Shown here piece after piece: positions 7,443 to 14,358 of a DNA stretch of 22,478 nt. The DNA comes from Rubrivivax sp. Its GTDB lineage: Bacteria > Pseudomonadota > Gammaproteobacteria > Burkholderiales > Burkholderiaceae. How positions within the stretch are numbered: position 1 is the first letter of the stretch; each line of letters opens with the position of its first letter. Below the pieces are notes generated by a model. The model did no database searches. It saw only the letters and a list, made by a program, of their open reading frames with translations, and was not told the origin of the DNA. A program made the position numbers and the translations under genes. The stretch is taken from contig JAEUOZ010000003.1 in the NCBI GenBank assembly GCA_016790225.1, positions 1 to 22,478 of the forward strand. The letters run 5' to 3'.

Positions 7443-7463
7443 ACCTAGCGACTTACCCTAGGT
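7443..7463. promoter_or_regulatory. Inverted repeat ACCTAG-N9-CTAGGT in the fccA/MBL divergent region
   Basis: The arms are 7443-7448 and 7458-7463. It lies in the 216-bp region between the fccA start (7318) and the MBL gene start (7535). Six-base arms with a 9-base spacer fit a dimeric regulator site; the protein is not identifiable. Confidence 0.35.
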
Positions 7464-7471
7464 CTTTCCGA

Positions 7472-7490
7472 CTGATTTGCGCATGATCAG
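7472..7490. promoter_or_regulatory. Inverted repeat CTGAT-N9-ATCAG with TGCGCAT core
   Basis: The arms are 7472-7476 and 7486-7490, and TGCGCAT (7478-7484) lies in the spacer. The same arms CTGAT/ATCAG occur in the soeA/lysR box (671-691, spacer 11), and TGCGCAT occurs in the palindrome before yeeE copy 2 (3835-3844). It could be read by either local regulator. A further 10-base palindrome, ATCAGCTGAT, lies at 7527-7536 over the MBL start. Confidence 0.35.
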
Positions 7491-7534
7491 GTGAACGCCG
7501 TGACAAGTGGGGGTGTCATGTCTAATATCAGCTG

Positions 7535-8521
7535 ATGCTGATGTTCAACTTCCGCCGCCCACCGCAGTTGCCGGCCACCTGGAGCCTGAGACGCTGGGCC
7601 GTTGCCGGATGGATCGCACTGGGGCTGGCGCAAGGGGCCGCGGCACAGACCGAACGCCCGGTCGCGCAGCGGGTGGCACCTGAGGTCTATCTGGTGCAGG
7701 GCCTGTCGGCGCTGGGCTCGTCGGCCAATCGCAACTTCATCTCCAACGCCAGCTTCGTGGTCACGCGCGACAGCGTGGTGGTCTTTGACGCGTTGGGGTC
7801 CCCCGCGCTGGCCGAGGAACTGCTGGCCGAGATCGCGCGCATCACGCCCAAGCGCGTGAGCCACGTGATCGTCACGCACTACCACGCTGACCACATCTAC
7901 GGTCTGCAGACCTTCAAGGCTGCCGGCGCGACGATCGTTGCGCAGCGCGATGCGCGGCTCTACCTGAATTCGGACACCGCCCAACTGCGCCTGCAGGCCA
8001 GCCGCCAGGAACTGGCCCCGGCCATCGACGAGAACACCCGGCTGGTTGCCGCCGATCTGTGGATCGAGGCGCCCACGCGCCTCACCGTGGGCGGCGTGGA
8101 TCTGGATCTTCGCCCGGCAGGGCCCGCGCACACCCCGGAGGACCTGCTGGTGTGGCTGCCCCAGCAGCGCGTGCTGGTGGCCGGCGACCTCGTCTTTCGC
8201 GGCCGTGTGCCGTTTGTCGGTCAGGCCGACAGTGGACGCTGGATCGAGGCGCTGGACCTGCTTCTCTCCTACGAGGCGCAGCTGATCCTGCCGGGGCACG
8301 GCCCGGCGTCGCAGAGTGCAAAAGCTGATCTGCAGCTCACGAGGGACTACCTGGCCTATCTGCGCCGCACCATGGGCGAGGCCGCCCGCAACATGGATCC
8401 TTTCGAAGAGGCCTATGCGCGCACGGACTGGTCCCGCTTTGCGCACCTGCCGCTGTTTGCCGTCGCCAACCGCATCAACGCCTACAACACCTACCTCCTG
8501 ATGGAGCGCTCGGGTCCATGA
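7535..8521 (+). CDS. Secreted SoxH-like metallo-beta-lactamase-fold hydrolase
   Basis: This is a 328-residue MBL-fold protein with an N-terminal signal (about residues 1-37, cleavage near GAAAQ), so periplasmic. The metal ligands are readable: THYHADH with H115, H117, D119 and H120; H199 in AGPAHTPED; D218 in AGDLVF; H255 in PGHGPAS. This matches the two-metal hydrolase pattern of the SoxH and quinoprotein-relay MBL group, whose substrate is not established. The start may be ATG 7535 or ATG 7541; no clear ribosome binding site is present, so a leaderless or weakly translated message is possible. Its stop overlaps the thioredoxin start (ATGA). It is the first gene of a four-gene run ending in arsR. 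A role on a persulfidated or thioester substrate is suggested by context only. Confidence 0.88.
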   Translation: MLMFNFRRPPQLPATWSLRRWAVAGWIALGLAQGAAAQTERPVAQRVAPEVYLVQGLSALGSSANRNFISNASFVVTRDSVVVFDALGSPALAEELLAEIARITPKRVSHVIVTHYHADHIYGLQTFKAAGATIVAQRDARLYLNSDTAQLRLQASRQELAPAIDENTRLVAADLWIEAPTRLTVGGVDLDLRPAGPAHTPEDLLVWLPQQRVLVAGDLVFRGRVPFVGQADSGRWIEALDLLLSYEAQLILPGHGPASQSAKADLQLTRDYLAYLRRTMGEAARNMDPFEEAYARTDWSRFAHLPLFAVANRINAYNTYLLMERSGP

Positions 8522-9105
8522 ACGCCGGGCCGGCTGCAGCAGGGATCCTGCCCGACGAGGCCCGCGGCAGCCCGCGTGCGCCGTTCGGCCGCCCGGACAC
8601 GACCCGCCGCCATGCCCTGGGCGCCGCGGCGCAGATGCTGGCACTGGGTGCCGCGGCCTGGCTGCCGACGCCTGCGCTAGCCACCGCGGCGAAGCCCGGG
8701 GACAGCGTGGCCTGGCCCGAACTCAGACTGCTCGGGGGCGGCCGCTGGGGCCCGCGAGAGGCTGCCGGGCAGGCGGTCATCGTGGTCTTCTGGTCACTCA
8801 ACTGCCCCTACTGCGTGCGCCACAACGCGCACCTGACCCGGCTTCAGCGCAGCAAGGCTGCGCTGCCCTTGCAGATCCTGGGCGTCGTGCGCGAAAACGA
8901 TCCTGCCGGAACGCGCCGGCACATGGCGCGCCACGGCCATGAGTTTCCGCTGACGCTTGATTGGGAGCCGCTGGCCGCGCGGCTGAGCCCGCGGCGCATC
9001 ACGCCGCTGACGGTCACCGTCGATCGGCAAGGCCGCCTGCTGCAGCAGATCCCGGGCGAGATGGCCGAAGATGACGTCCTGGCGCTGGCGTCGCTGGCCC
9101 GCTGA
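8518..9105 (+). CDS. TlpA/SoxW-like periplasmic thioredoxin
   Basis: This is a 195-residue thioredoxin-fold protein of the TlpA type. The active site is CPYC (C96, C99) after the strand VIVVFWSLN, and the cis-proline is P163 in RITPLTV. A twin-arginine-like stretch (TTRRHALGAAAQMLALGAAAW, about residues 28-48) precedes a probable cleavage site at ALA (residue 55); the 27 residues before it are unusually long for a signal, so an internal start is possible. The ATG overlaps the stop of the MBL gene by 4 bases, which implies translational coupling. Sox clusters often contain thioredoxins (SoxS, SoxW) that keep cysteines of sulfur-binding or heme proteins reduced. Its target may be the cytochrome encoded next (inference). 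Confidence 0.85.
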   Translation: MNAGPAAAGILPDEARGSPRAPFGRPDTTRRHALGAAAQMLALGAAAWLPTPALATAAKPGDSVAWPELRLLGGGRWGPREAAGQAVIVVFWSLNCPYCVRHNAHLTRLQRSKAALPLQILGVVRENDPAGTRRHMARHGHEFPLTLDWEPLAARLSPRRITPLTVTVDRQGRLLQQIPGEMAEDDVLALASLAR

Positions 9106-9152
9106 GCGCCTTGCCCCCACCCTCATTGCCATTCACGCTCCAGGAGACTGCC

Positions 9153-9548
9153 TTGATCCGATCCGTCTGGCTTTCGGCGACCCTGGTCGCGGCACTGCTC
9201 GCGCTGTGTCCCGCGGCCTTCGCGCAATCCACCGCAGCGGGCGCAGCTGCCACCGGCCCCAGCGCTGCCGAACTGTTCAAGGATGCCGATCTGAACCTGG
9301 GCGCCCAGCTGATCGCCGAGCACAAGTGCAGCGCCTGCCACGTGCGACGCGTGGGCGGCGATGGCTCGGCGATCTATCGGCCCACCGGCCGCATCAACAC
9401 GCCCGGCGCCTTGCGCGGCATGGTCGATCTGTGCAGCGTCGAACTCAAGCTGAGCCTGTTTCCGGAAGAAGTGACCGCCATCGCCGCGGTGTTGCAACGG
9501 GATCACTATCGGTTCGGCCTGGCGGCCAAAGGCGCACGCCAGCCATAA
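9153..9548 (+). CDS. Small secreted monoheme cytochrome c with unclear sixth ligand
   Basis: This 131-residue protein has a Sec signal peptide (cleavage after AFA, residue 24) and one heme site CSACH at residues 59-63. The start is TTG at 9153: AGGAGA lies 7 bases upstream, and the signal peptide begins there. After the heme the protein is short. The only methionine is M90, 27 residues beyond the heme histidine, closer than in ordinary class I cytochromes, and a cysteine, C94 (VDLCSVELKL), lies beside it. Cysteine heme ligands are known in SoxA, so a Met or Cys ligand should be considered. The gene ends with LFPEEVTAIAAVLQRDHYRF, a pattern I have an impression of in sulfur-linked cytochromes but cannot name. 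It sits between the thioredoxin and arsR genes. Confidence 0.8.
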   Translation: MIRSVWLSATLVAALLALCPAAFAQSTAAGAAATGPSAAELFKDADLNLGAQLIAEHKCSACHVRRVGGDGSAIYRPTGRINTPGALRGMVDLCSVELKLSLFPEEVTAIAAVLQRDHYRFGLAAKGARQP

Positions 9549-9617
9549 GCAGCCGGCGGCCTCGGCACGGCGGCCTGGGCTTGCGGGGCTTGACCGCAAT
9601 GCCTGCGGTGAGCATCA

Positions 9618-9637
9618 TTGCTTACGCATATAAGCAA
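9618..9637. promoter_or_regulatory. ArsR-type operator TTGCTTA-N6-TAAGCAA before arsR
   Basis: A perfect 7-base inverted repeat (9618-9624 and 9631-9637) with spacer CGCATA ends 11 bases before the arsR ATG. AT-rich 7+7 dyads of this kind are typical ArsR/SmtB operators, and the position suggests autorepression. The centre resembles the palindrome at 3835-3844. Confidence 0.65.
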
Positions 9638-9648
9638 GCACTCCTTAC

Positions 9649-10026
9649 ATGGCCACCCTCGCGACCACGCCTGCCGACGATTCCGACGCCGTCTTTGCCA
9701 CGGCGGCCGAGTTGTTCAGCCTGCTGTCCACGCCCATCCGCCTGAGGATCCTCAGCGCCCTGTGCCATGGCGAGAAGAACGTCTCGCAGTTGCTCGACGA
9801 AATCGATACCACGCAGCCGAACATGAGCCAGCACCTGTCCACGCTGTACCGCGCGGGCGTGCTGGGCAAGCGCCGCGAGGCGACGCAGATCTACTACCGC
9901 ATCGAAAGCGAACGTGCCGCCACCTTGTGCCGGGCGGTGTGCACCCAGATCGCCTTCGAGCTGGACGATGCCGACAGCGTCCCCAAGGATGAACGCCTGA
10001 TGCCGCGCACGCGCGGCGCGGGCTGA
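9649..10026 (+). CDS. ArsR-family repressor, probable sulfur-responsive
   Basis: This is a 125-residue winged-helix repressor of the ArsR/SmtB family. The recognition region is TTQPNMSQHLSTLYRAGVL (about residues 54-72), followed by the wing GKRREATQIYYRI. Three cysteines stand out: C39 at the start of the HTH core (ALCHGEKNVSQLL) and C94 and C98 (TLCRAVC) on the last helix. In the persulfide sensors SqrR, BigR and SoxR one cysteine is also at the C39 position, while the second is usually a few residues further along the last helix than C94/C98. Thiol-based sensing of sulfide or polysulfide is therefore plausible but not identical to the known pair. An operator-like dyad lies directly upstream, and 100 bp separate it from the cytochrome gene. 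Metal sensing is the alternative. Confidence 0.88.
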   Translation: MATLATTPADDSDAVFATAAELFSLLSTPIRLRILSALCHGEKNVSQLLDEIDTTQPNMSQHLSTLYRAGVLGKRREATQIYYRIESERAATLCRAVCTQIAFELDDADSVPKDERLMPRTRGAG

Positions 10027-10059
10027 TCGGCTCCGGCGCCACCCGCGCGACGGCCGGCT

Positions 10060-10079
10060 CTGCGCGGTCAGCCGCGCAG
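10060..10079. terminator. Hairpin spanning the proA stop codon, between converging arsR and proA
   Basis: CTGCGCGG (10060-10067) and CCGCGCAG (10072-10079) form a perfect 8-bp stem with loop TCAG. The loop contains the proA stop codon read from the minus strand. It lies 34 bases after the arsR stop and may end the arsR transcript. No T-run follows. Confidence 0.4.
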
Positions 10080-11348
10080 TTCGCCCTGCCCCAGCACCAC
10101 CCACTTCATCGAAGTCAGGCCTTCCAGGCCCACCGGCCCCCGGGCGTGGAACTTGTCGGTGCTGATGCCGATCTCGGCGCCCAGCCCGTACTCGAAGCCA
10201 TCGGCAAAGCGCGTGCTGGCGTTGACCATCACGCTGGCCGAATCCACTTCGCGCAGGAAGCGCATCGCATGCACGTGATCCGTCGTGAGGATGGCGTCGG
10301 TGTGGTGCGAGCCATAACGGTTGACATGAGCGATCGCCTCGTCCAGCGAATCCACCACCTTGATGCTGATGATGGGCGCGAGGTACTCCTCGCTCCAGTC
10401 GGCGGGATGGGCGGCCACCAGATCGGCCCCGGGCACCGCCGCCAGCAGGCTCAATGCACGTTCGTCGCCGCGCATCTGAACGCCCTTGGCGGCAAAGCGC
10501 TCGCCGATGCGCGGCAGGAAGCTTGCCGCAGCATCACGGTGCACCAGCAGGGACTCTGCAGCATTGCAGGGGCTGTACTTCTGCGTCTTGGCGTTGTCGG
10601 TGACGGCCACCGCCTGTTCCAGGTCAAACGCCCCATCCACGTAGACGTGGCAGTTGCCGTCCAGGTGCTTGATCACCGGCACGCGCGCCTCGGCCGAGAT
10701 GCGCTCGATCAGGCCCTTGCCACCGCGCGGGATGATCACGTCCACATGCTGCGGCATGGCGATCAGCGCACCCACGGCGGCACGGTCGGTGGTCTGCACC
10801 AGTTGCACGGCTTCGGCGGGCAGGCCGGCCGCTTCAAGCGCCGTCTGCACCAGGCGCCACAGGGCCAGGTTGGACTGCAGCGCCTCGGATCCGCCGCGCA
10901 GGATGCAGGCATTGCCGCTCTTGATGGCCAGTGAAGCGGCCTCGATCGTCACGTTGGGGCGGCTCTCGTAGATCATGCCGAAGACACCCAGCGGCACGCG
11001 CATCTGCCCCACGCTGATGCCCGAGGGGCGGCGCTTGACGCCGGTGATCTCGCCGATGGGATCGGGCATCGCGGCGAGCTGCTCGCAGCCGGCCGCCACG
11101 GTCTCTATGGCCGCGGGCGTCAGACGCAGACGGTCGACCATGGGCGGCGACAGCCCGGCGGCCTGAGCGGCCGCCAGGTCACGCTCATTGGCCTCGCGCA
11201 GCGCCAGGCCGGCTTCGCGCAGGCCCCGGGCCAGCGCGCGAAGGGCGGCGTCCTTGCTGGCCGTGGCGGCACGCGCCATCAGGCTGGAGGCGGCACGGGC
11301 CGCGGCGCCCGTATGCGCCATGTAGGCGGGGATGTCGTCGATCTGCAT
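10068..11348 (-). CDS. proA: Gamma-glutamyl phosphate reductase
   Basis: This 426-residue cytoplasmic enzyme reduces gamma-glutamyl phosphate to glutamate semialdehyde with NADPH, the second step of proline synthesis. The length is normal for ProA. Diagnostic stretches include [20 protein letters not shown], the nucleotide-binding [13 protein letters not shown] and the catalytic cysteine C261 in [14 protein letters not shown]; the C-terminal [19 protein letters not shown] is also typical. I chose the ATG at 11348, which has GGGAG 9 bases upstream, over an open extension to 11399. It follows topB on the same strand after 118 bp that contain a short tandem repeat. proB is not in the window. Confidence 0.97.
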   Translation of the reverse strand: MQIDDIPAYMAHTGAAARAASSLMARAATASKDAALRALARGLREAGLALREANERDLAAAQAAGLSPPMVDRLRLTPAAIETVAAGCEQLAAMPDPIGEITGVKRRPSGISVGQMRVPLGVFGMIYESRPNVTIEAASLAIKSGNACILRGGSEALQSNLALWRLVQTALEAAGLPAEAVQLVQTTDRAAVGALIAMPQHVDVIIPRGGKGLIERISAEARVPVIKHLDGNCHVYVDGAFDLEQAVAVTDNAKTQKYSPCNAAESLLVHRDAAASFLPRIGERFAAKGVQMRGDERALSLLAAVPGADLVAAHPADWSEEYLAPIISIKVVDSLDEAIAHVNRYGSHHTDAILTTDHVHAMRFLREVDSASVMVNASTRFADGFEYGLGAEIGISTDKFHARGPVGLEGLTSMKWVVLGQGELRG

Positions 11349-11401
11349 CGGCCGATTCTCCCAAACGCCTGCAACCCGCACCAGCCCGCCCGGGCGCACT
11401 C

Positions 11402-11456
11402 ATGCGGCGCCCATGCGGTGCCCGTACGGCGCCCGTACGACGCACATGCTGCGCCC
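11402..11456. repeat. Five tandem copies of a degenerate 11-bp repeat
   Basis: Five consecutive 11-base units run from 11402 to 11456: ATGCGGCGCCC, ATGCGGTGCCC, GTACGGCGCCC, GTACGACGCAC and ATGCTGCGCCC. They fill the spacer between the topB stop (11467) and the proA leader. The unit is not a multiple of 3 and is not in any gene. Function unknown. Confidence 0.8.
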
Positions 11457-11466
11457 ACAAGGCAAG

Positions 11467-14058
11467 CTACGCGGCCGCCTTGCCTGAAGCGGCCTTCCTG
11501 GCCGGCACCTTGGGCGCGCGCGGCTCGAATTCGAAGATCACCTTGCCTTCCTTCTTGTCATAGCTGAGGAAGGCCTTGAACTTGCGGCGCGTCTTGTTGG
11601 AGACGAAGTTTTCCAGGAGCGCGGTCTTGCCTGTGCCCAGAAGGCGCGTCATCTCCTCGCGCGGCACCGGCTGCTGCAGGATGACCTTGCCACTCTTGAA
11701 ATCGCAGGTGACATGCGCCCCGACGGCGTGCTCGCAGACGTAGCTGCTGCCGTGTTCATACACATGGCCCTGGCACTTGGGGCAGGCACCCAGGGAGGCC
11801 TGATCGGAAAAGTCCACCGGTTCGCCGTCGGACTCGGCGCCGCGCTCATCGTCGCCGAAGTCGAACTCGAGCTTCCAGTTGCCGATGTCTTCGTCACGCA
11901 CGAGCTTCATCTCGGCTGTGAAGGGCCAGCCGGCCTTGGAGCGGAAGCCCTCCAGCGGGCCGATCTGCTTGTCGCGCAGGAAGGCTTCCGCCTCGCGGAT
12001 CTCGAATGCGCGCCCGGCCGGAATCTTCGTGATGGAGAAACCGCAGCCCTCGGAAGCACCGTCGGCGCCCGTGCAGGCGAAGCGCCGGTAGTTCTCCTTC
12101 ACCACGCCGCCGCAGTTGGGGCAGGGTGACGCCAGCGTGGCGTAGTCACCCGGGATGGTGTCGCGGTCGTACTCCTTGGCCTTGCGCACGATGCGCTCGG
12201 CCATGGCGGCAATGCCGGCCATGAAGGCCTCGCGCTTCAGGCGGCCATGCTCCATCTCGGCCAGCTGGAATTCCCAGTTGCCGGTGAGCTCGGGCTTGGT
12301 GAGATCCTGCACATCCAGCCCGCGCAGCAAGGTCATCAGCTGGAAGGCCTTGGCGGTGGGCACCAGCTCGCGACCCTCGCGCAGCATGTACTTTTCCAGG
12401 ATCAGGCCCTCGATGATGGCCGCGCGCGTGGCTGGTGTTCCCAGGCCTTTCTCGGCCATGGCCTCGCGCAGCTCGTCGTCATCGATCAGCTTGCCCGCGC
12501 CCTCCATCGCCGACAGCAGCGTGGCCTCGGTGTAGCGCGCGGGCGGCTTGGTCTGCAAGGCCTTCACATCCACGCTCTCGGTGCGCACGATCTCGCCAGG
12601 CTGGATCGGCACCAGATTCGCATCTTCGTCCTGCGCCTCCTTGCCGTACACCTGCAGCCAGCCGGGATTGACCAGCACCTTGCCGTTGGTCTGGAAGTGG
12701 TGCTCTTCGGCAGCCACCTTCACCTTGCTGATGCGCGTGGTCACCAGGTATTCCGCCGGCGGATAGAAGACGGCGATGAAGCGCTTGACGACCAGGTCGT
12801 AGAGCTTGGCCTCGATCTCGGTCAGCGACCTGGGCGCCTGCAGGGTGGGGATGATCGCGAAGTGATCCGACACCTTGCTGTTGTCGAAGACTCGTTTGGA
12901 AGGTTTGACATAACCCTCCTTCATGCCGCGCCGCGCGTGGGCCGAGAGCTCGCGCAGCGGGCCCGGCAGGTCTTCGGTGGCCAGCATCTCGAAGGTGCTC
13001 TTCACGGTGGCGAGGTAGTCCTCGGGCAGCGCGCGCGAATCGGTGCGGGGATAGGTCAGCACCTTGTGCTTCTCGTACAGCGCCTGCGCGATGGACAGCG
13101 TGGTCTTGGCGCTGAAGCCGAAGCGCGAATTGGCCTCGCGCTGCAGGGTGGTCAGGTCATACAGCAGCGGGCTGCTCTGCGTGCTGGGCTTGGCCTCCTC
13201 GCTCACGCTGGCCGGCTGCCCCAGACAGGCCTTGGCGATCGCCTCGGCCTGCTCGGCGCTCCAGAAGCGGTCGGCGCGGGCCTCAGGATCGTCCGGGTTC
13301 TTCTTCCACTTCGGATCGAACCACTTGCCTTCATAGACGCCGGCGGCGGCATCGAAGCTGGCGCGCAGCTCCCAGTAGTCGTGCGACACGTGCTTGCGGA
13401 TCTTCTCCTCGCGCTCCACAACGATGCTGAGCGTGGGTGTCTGCACCCGGCCGACGGTGGTCAGGAAGAAGCCGCCATCCCGAGAGTTGAACGCCGTCAT
13501 GGCGCGCGTTCCGTTGATGCCCACCAGCCAGTCGGCCTCGCTGCGGCTGCGCGCGGCATCGGCCAGGCCCTGCATGTCGGACTCTGAGCGCAGGCGCTCG
13601 AAGCCTTCGCGAATGGCCTGCGGAGTCATGCTTTGCAGCCACAGCCGCTGGATCGGCTTGCCCAGATCCTTCTTGGCGCCCGCGGCGTACTGGACGATCA
13701 GGCGGAAGATCAGTTCACCTTCGCGCCCCGCGTCGCAGGCATTGATGATGGCGCTCACGTCCTTGCGCTTGACCAGCTTGACGACGGCATTGAGCCGGCT
13801 CTTGGCCTTGTCGATCGGGGCCAGGTCGAAGTGCGGTGGCACCACGGGCAGATGCGCAAAGCTCCACTTGCCGCGCTTGACGTCGTACTCCTCCGGGGCC
13901 TTGATCTCCACCAGGTGGCCGACCGCGGACGTCACGACGTAGCGCTCGTTCTCGAAGTGTTCGGCCGCTTTCTCGAACTTGCCGGCGACCGAGGTGAGCG
14001 CACGCACGATGTCCTGCGCCACGCTCGGCTTCTCGGCAATGATGATGGTCTTGGTCAT
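11467..14058 (-). CDS. topB: DNA topoisomerase III
   Basis: This is an 863-residue type IA topoisomerase that passes single strands to resolve and decatenate DNA. The N-terminal TOPRIM domain contains E9 (IIIAEKPSVAQ) and NACDAGREGELIFR (about residues 106-119). The catalytic tyrosine is Y336 in VLTYPRTDSRAL. The stretch TTVGRVQTPTL (about 200-210) is typical. The C-terminal third carries zinc-ribbon-like segments (CPNCGG with later cysteines, and CPKCQG with later cysteines) and a basic Lys/Ala-rich tail. This long form is typical of betaproteobacterial TopB and larger than the roughly 650-residue E. coli protein. The ATG at 14058 starts the conserved MTKTIIIAEKPSVA; only a weak GGA stands upstream. 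Confidence 0.96.
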   Translation of the reverse strand: MTKTIIIAEKPSVAQDIVRALTSVAGKFEKAAEHFENERYVVTSAVGHLVEIKAPEEYDVKRGKWSFAHLPVVPPHFDLAPIDKAKSRLNAVVKLVKRKDVSAIINACDAGREGELIFRLIVQYAAGAKKDLGKPIQRLWLQSMTPQAIREGFERLRSESDMQGLADAARSRSEADWLVGINGTRAMTAFNSRDGGFFLTTVGRVQTPTLSIVVEREEKIRKHVSHDYWELRASFDAAAGVYEGKWFDPKWKKNPDDPEARADRFWSAEQAEAIAKACLGQPASVSEEAKPSTQSSPLLYDLTTLQREANSRFGFSAKTTLSIAQALYEKHKVLTYPRTDSRALPEDYLATVKSTFEMLATEDLPGPLRELSAHARRGMKEGYVKPSKRVFDNSKVSDHFAIIPTLQAPRSLTEIEAKLYDLVVKRFIAVFYPPAEYLVTTRISKVKVAAEEHHFQTNGKVLVNPGWLQVYGKEAQDEDANLVPIQPGEIVRTESVDVKALQTKPPARYTEATLLSAMEGAGKLIDDDELREAMAEKGLGTPATRAAIIEGLILEKYMLREGRELVPTAKAFQLMTLLRGLDVQDLTKPELTGNWEFQLAEMEHGRLKREAFMAGIAAMAERIVRKAKEYDRDTIPGDYATLASPCPNCGGVVKENYRRFACTGADGASEGCGFSITKIPAGRAFEIREAEAFLRDKQIGPLEGFRSKAGWPFTAEMKLVRDEDIGNWKLEFDFGDDERGAESDGEPVDFSDQASLGACPKCQGHVYEHGSSYVCEHAVGAHVTCDFKSGKVILQQPVPREEMTRLLGTGKTALLENFVSNKTRRKFKAFLSYDKKEGKVIFEFEPRAPKVPARKAASGKAAA

Positions 14059-14358
14059 CGATCCATGTTTCTTCAGGTCGGTACACCCCCAAAGGGGTGC
14101 CTAGAATGCCGGGTCTCGCGCGCACTCGCGCACGCGCGCCCATGACTTCAATGTAACGAATGCCGGCAACCCGTCCACAAGCCCTGCAAATTCACCAACA
14201 GGGACGTTACGTTAGGTCACACCTGCACTTCCCCCAGCGGGGCCGGGGTGTCGTGCCACGACCCCAAGCCAGCGCTGCGGCTGCCTAGAATGACACGGCC
14301 CGTGTGACTCAAATCACAAGTTTGCGATCACTTGTCTGCAACGGGTGATGGCGTACTC
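14059..14358. other. 300-bp divergent region between topB and the SET gene
   Basis: No gene is seen. It holds a small hairpin CACCCC-CAAA-GGGGTG (14084-14099) just upstream of topB, an exact direct repeat TGCCTAGAATG (14098-14108 and 14282-14292) whose TAGAAT could be a -10 element, a short dyad ACACG-GCC-CGTGT (14293-14305), and an inverted repeat ACAAGT-N8-ACTTGT (14316-14335) 23 bp before the SET gene start. No convincing -35 partner was found. Confidence 0.5.

Noticed and set aside
9111..9152. Earlier TTG start for the small cytochrome
   Set aside because: It would put 14 polar residues before the signal peptide and lacks a ribosome binding site; TTG 9153 has AGGAGA upstream.
11402..11456. 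CRISPR-like repeat
   Set aside because: Units are 11 bases and directly adjacent with no spacers; no cas genes nearby.
12247..13587. 446-residue plus-strand open frame opposite topB
   Set aside because: Antisense shadow in GC-rich DNA; the His/Leu/Gly-rich product has no recognisable domain, while topB has full catalytic motifs.
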